Below, in pieces: positions 13,377 through 14,215 of a DNA stretch of 14,215 bases. Positions within the stretch are counted from its first letter, which is position 1; each line of letters opens with the position of its first letter. The position numbers were made by a program, and so were the translations under genes. The notes beneath the pieces were generated by a model. That model made no database searches, was not told where the DNA came from, and was given only the letters and a program-made list of their open reading frames with translations. The stretch is from an uncultured Sutterella sp. (GTDB lineage: Bacteria > Pseudomonadota > Gammaproteobacteria > Burkholderiales > Burkholderiaceae_F): NCBI GenBank assembly GCA_905213905.1, contig CAJMKD010000045.1, positions 1 to 14,215 on the forward strand. Reading direction: 5' to 3'.

Positions 13377-13445
13377 GGCTGTTTCCTCGTTGTCGAACGG
13401 AGAAAACGCCACAACCCCTGCGGGGCAATAACGTAACCCCGAGGG
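13376..13445 (-). promoter_or_regulatory. Two-hairpin leader (copy d) of the beta-barrel gene
   Basis: Distal hairpin: CGGGG/CCCCG (13421-13425 with 13437-13441) inside CCCT/AGGG arms. Proximal hairpin: GUUUUCUC (13407-13400) pairs with GAGGAAAC (13388-13381), extended after a bulged A by UGGC with GCCA, so that the ribosome binding site and the first base of the start codon are both paired. A CTTTTTTG run stands just upstream on the minus strand. Confidence 0.6.
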
Positions 13446-13984
13446 ACAACAAAAAAGCGACGAAGAGCTGTTCAGAATGCTCAACGCCGTACGGTTGGCG
13501 CAGTACGCGCAAAAGAACGCAGAACTTGGTGTTCAGCGTTTTCAAAGGAAGGTTATGACATGCGGAGAACCGTTTCGAATCCGGCTGTCCCATGTCCAAT
13601 TGCCGCAAAGGCAAAAGGTCGGCTCGTTATTTAGTCTGTCGAGCTGGCAGATCCGTCTGGTTTTACGAGTTGAACGGCAATCTCGCTTCATTTTCATTTT
13701 TGCAAGCAGAATGAAGAAATGCTTGGCACACGAGGTGCGAGGAAACCGAGCCGAGGCTTCTCTGCGCTCCGGTCGACCGAAGTCGACATTGAAGCGCGAA
13801 CCTTCGACGCTCTTATCCTAGCGCAAACCGATAGAGAACGCCAACCGGAAACCACAACCGGGAAAAACAACAGCCAATCCACGGCGCCGGCAGCCGGACG
13901 GCAACGATCTTTTCCCGAAATGGATTTCCATCCGTCCCGGACAGACTGCCGTCCGCGGCAGACCGCCATGTCCGTTCTGGATAG
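13446..13984. other. Region upstream of the beta-barrel gene without a clear gene
   Basis: No reading frame here has a convincing start and protein-like composition, except that the plus-strand frame 13719-13997 may be the first part of the decayed gene listed next. A 25-bp interrupted inverted repeat (AACGC-A-GAAC, 5-nt centre, GTTC-A-GCGTT; 13516-13540) could be an operator for the barrel gene, about 140 bp upstream of its start. Promoter hexamers on the minus strand are weak (CATAAC near 13553-13558). Confidence 0.4.
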
Positions 13985-14121
13985 AAAACATTTTTTACCA
14001 TTCAACCGTATTACGATCTTTACATCGTCACAGCGCTTCCGTACAATAAATTCAGCCCGGATGAGAAAGGGACCAACGGTTGGGTTCAGACGACCGCCTT
14101 TGATTTTCCGGTCATGGCTGG

Positions 14122-14167
14122 CAAGGCTCTGAGATTCGACCTCGTGGGGCTCGATCTCAGGGCCTTG
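14122..14167 (+). repeat. Long imperfect palindrome beside the second tnpB element end
   Basis: Arms CAAGGC (14122-14127) and GCCTTG (14162-14167), then CTGAGA with TCTCAG and TCGA with TCGA, pair with one mismatch and one bulge, and the plus strand continues TTATAT. It could be a terminator, but the open frame 13985-14215 passes straight through it. Confidence 0.4.
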
Positions 14168-14180
14168 TTATATCCAGTTG

Positions 14181-14215
14181 GTGATCTACCTCGCCGTGAA
14201 CGGCGAGGCTTCCTG
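14181..14215 (-). mobile_element. Right end of a second tnpB-type element, truncated by the window end
   Basis: These 35 bp match the right end at 5309-5343 at 31 positions and in the same orientation, so another element with its gene on the minus strand should begin here and continue to the right. The hairpin CTCGCCGT/ACGGCGAG is perfect in this copy. The predicted guide read outward is CAACTGGATATAACAAGGCC (14180 down to 14161). Confidence 0.65.

Larger units (their letters stand above)
13985..14215 (+). pseudogene. Possible decayed or frameshifted gene running into the second tnpB element end
   Basis: After a TAG at 13982-13984 a frame stays open for 77 codons to the window edge. It has no good start codon until an ATG at 14114 without a ribosome binding site, yet it reads like protein (TIQPYYDLYIVTALPYNKF, NGWVQTTAFDFPVMAGKALR) with codon choice like the real genes here. 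The preceding frame (from 13719) ends in MSVLDRKHFL and could join it by a -1 shift at TTTTTTA (13991-13997). From 14181 on the frame enters the element right end. Family unknown; it could also be a chance open frame. Confidence 0.3.

Noticed and set aside
1..14215. CRISPR arrays, rRNA genes, complete transposase (tnpA) or integrase
   Set aside because: No regularly spaced repeats, rRNA segments or tyrosine/serine recombinase motifs were seen on either strand.

Overview
The window looks like a chromosomal stretch from a GC-rich, host-associated anaerobic proteobacterium, most likely a Burkholderiales relative of the Sutterella/Parasutterella type. This is inference from style, not a database hit. 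The cues are a Tat-exported fumarate-reductase-like flavoprotein beside a TtrSR-type two-component pair, a type I dehydroquinate dehydratase with a signal peptide, a perfect FNR box and a tRNA-Ile2 close to ileX of E. coli.

Positions 1-4977 form a respiratory/sensory locus. On the minus strand a histidine kinase with a PhnD-like periplasmic sensor, a FixJ/TtrR-like response regulator and an exported FAD-binding reductase (cut by the window start) are joined by two 4-bp ATGA overlaps. A Sec-exported AroD is transcribed divergently. A working model is that AroD makes or removes a cyclic enoate outside the cytoplasm, the flavoprotein uses a related compound as electron acceptor, and the kinase senses it.

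Positions 4978-6990 hold an AroD terminator, an AT-rich segment with a perfect FNR box, and an IS1341-type (tnpB-only) element. Its tnpB is split by one in-frame stop codon while all RuvC and zinc residues remain. The right end of a second, related element appears at 14181-14215 and runs off the window.

Positions 7000-9080 carry a coiled-coil protein of unknown function, an HU/IHF-like protein directly upstream of it, and tRNA-Ile2 (CAU), all on the minus strand.

Positions 9188-13445 are the most unusual part: six consecutive minus-strand genes (an autotransporter-type beta-barrel protein, a phage-like MGYRSD protein, an orphan ribbon-helix-helix protein and three unknowns). All six have a stem-loop at the ribosome binding site; in five it clearly encloses the Shine-Dalgarno, in the last it abuts it. 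Four of them also have a second, GC-rich stem-loop upstream with a shared CCC-YGGGG-loop-CCCCG-GGG layout. This looks like a family of cis-acting RNA leaders controlling translation. The rest of the window (13446-14215) has no convincing intact gene, but ends in a possible decayed reading frame running into the second tnpB element end.
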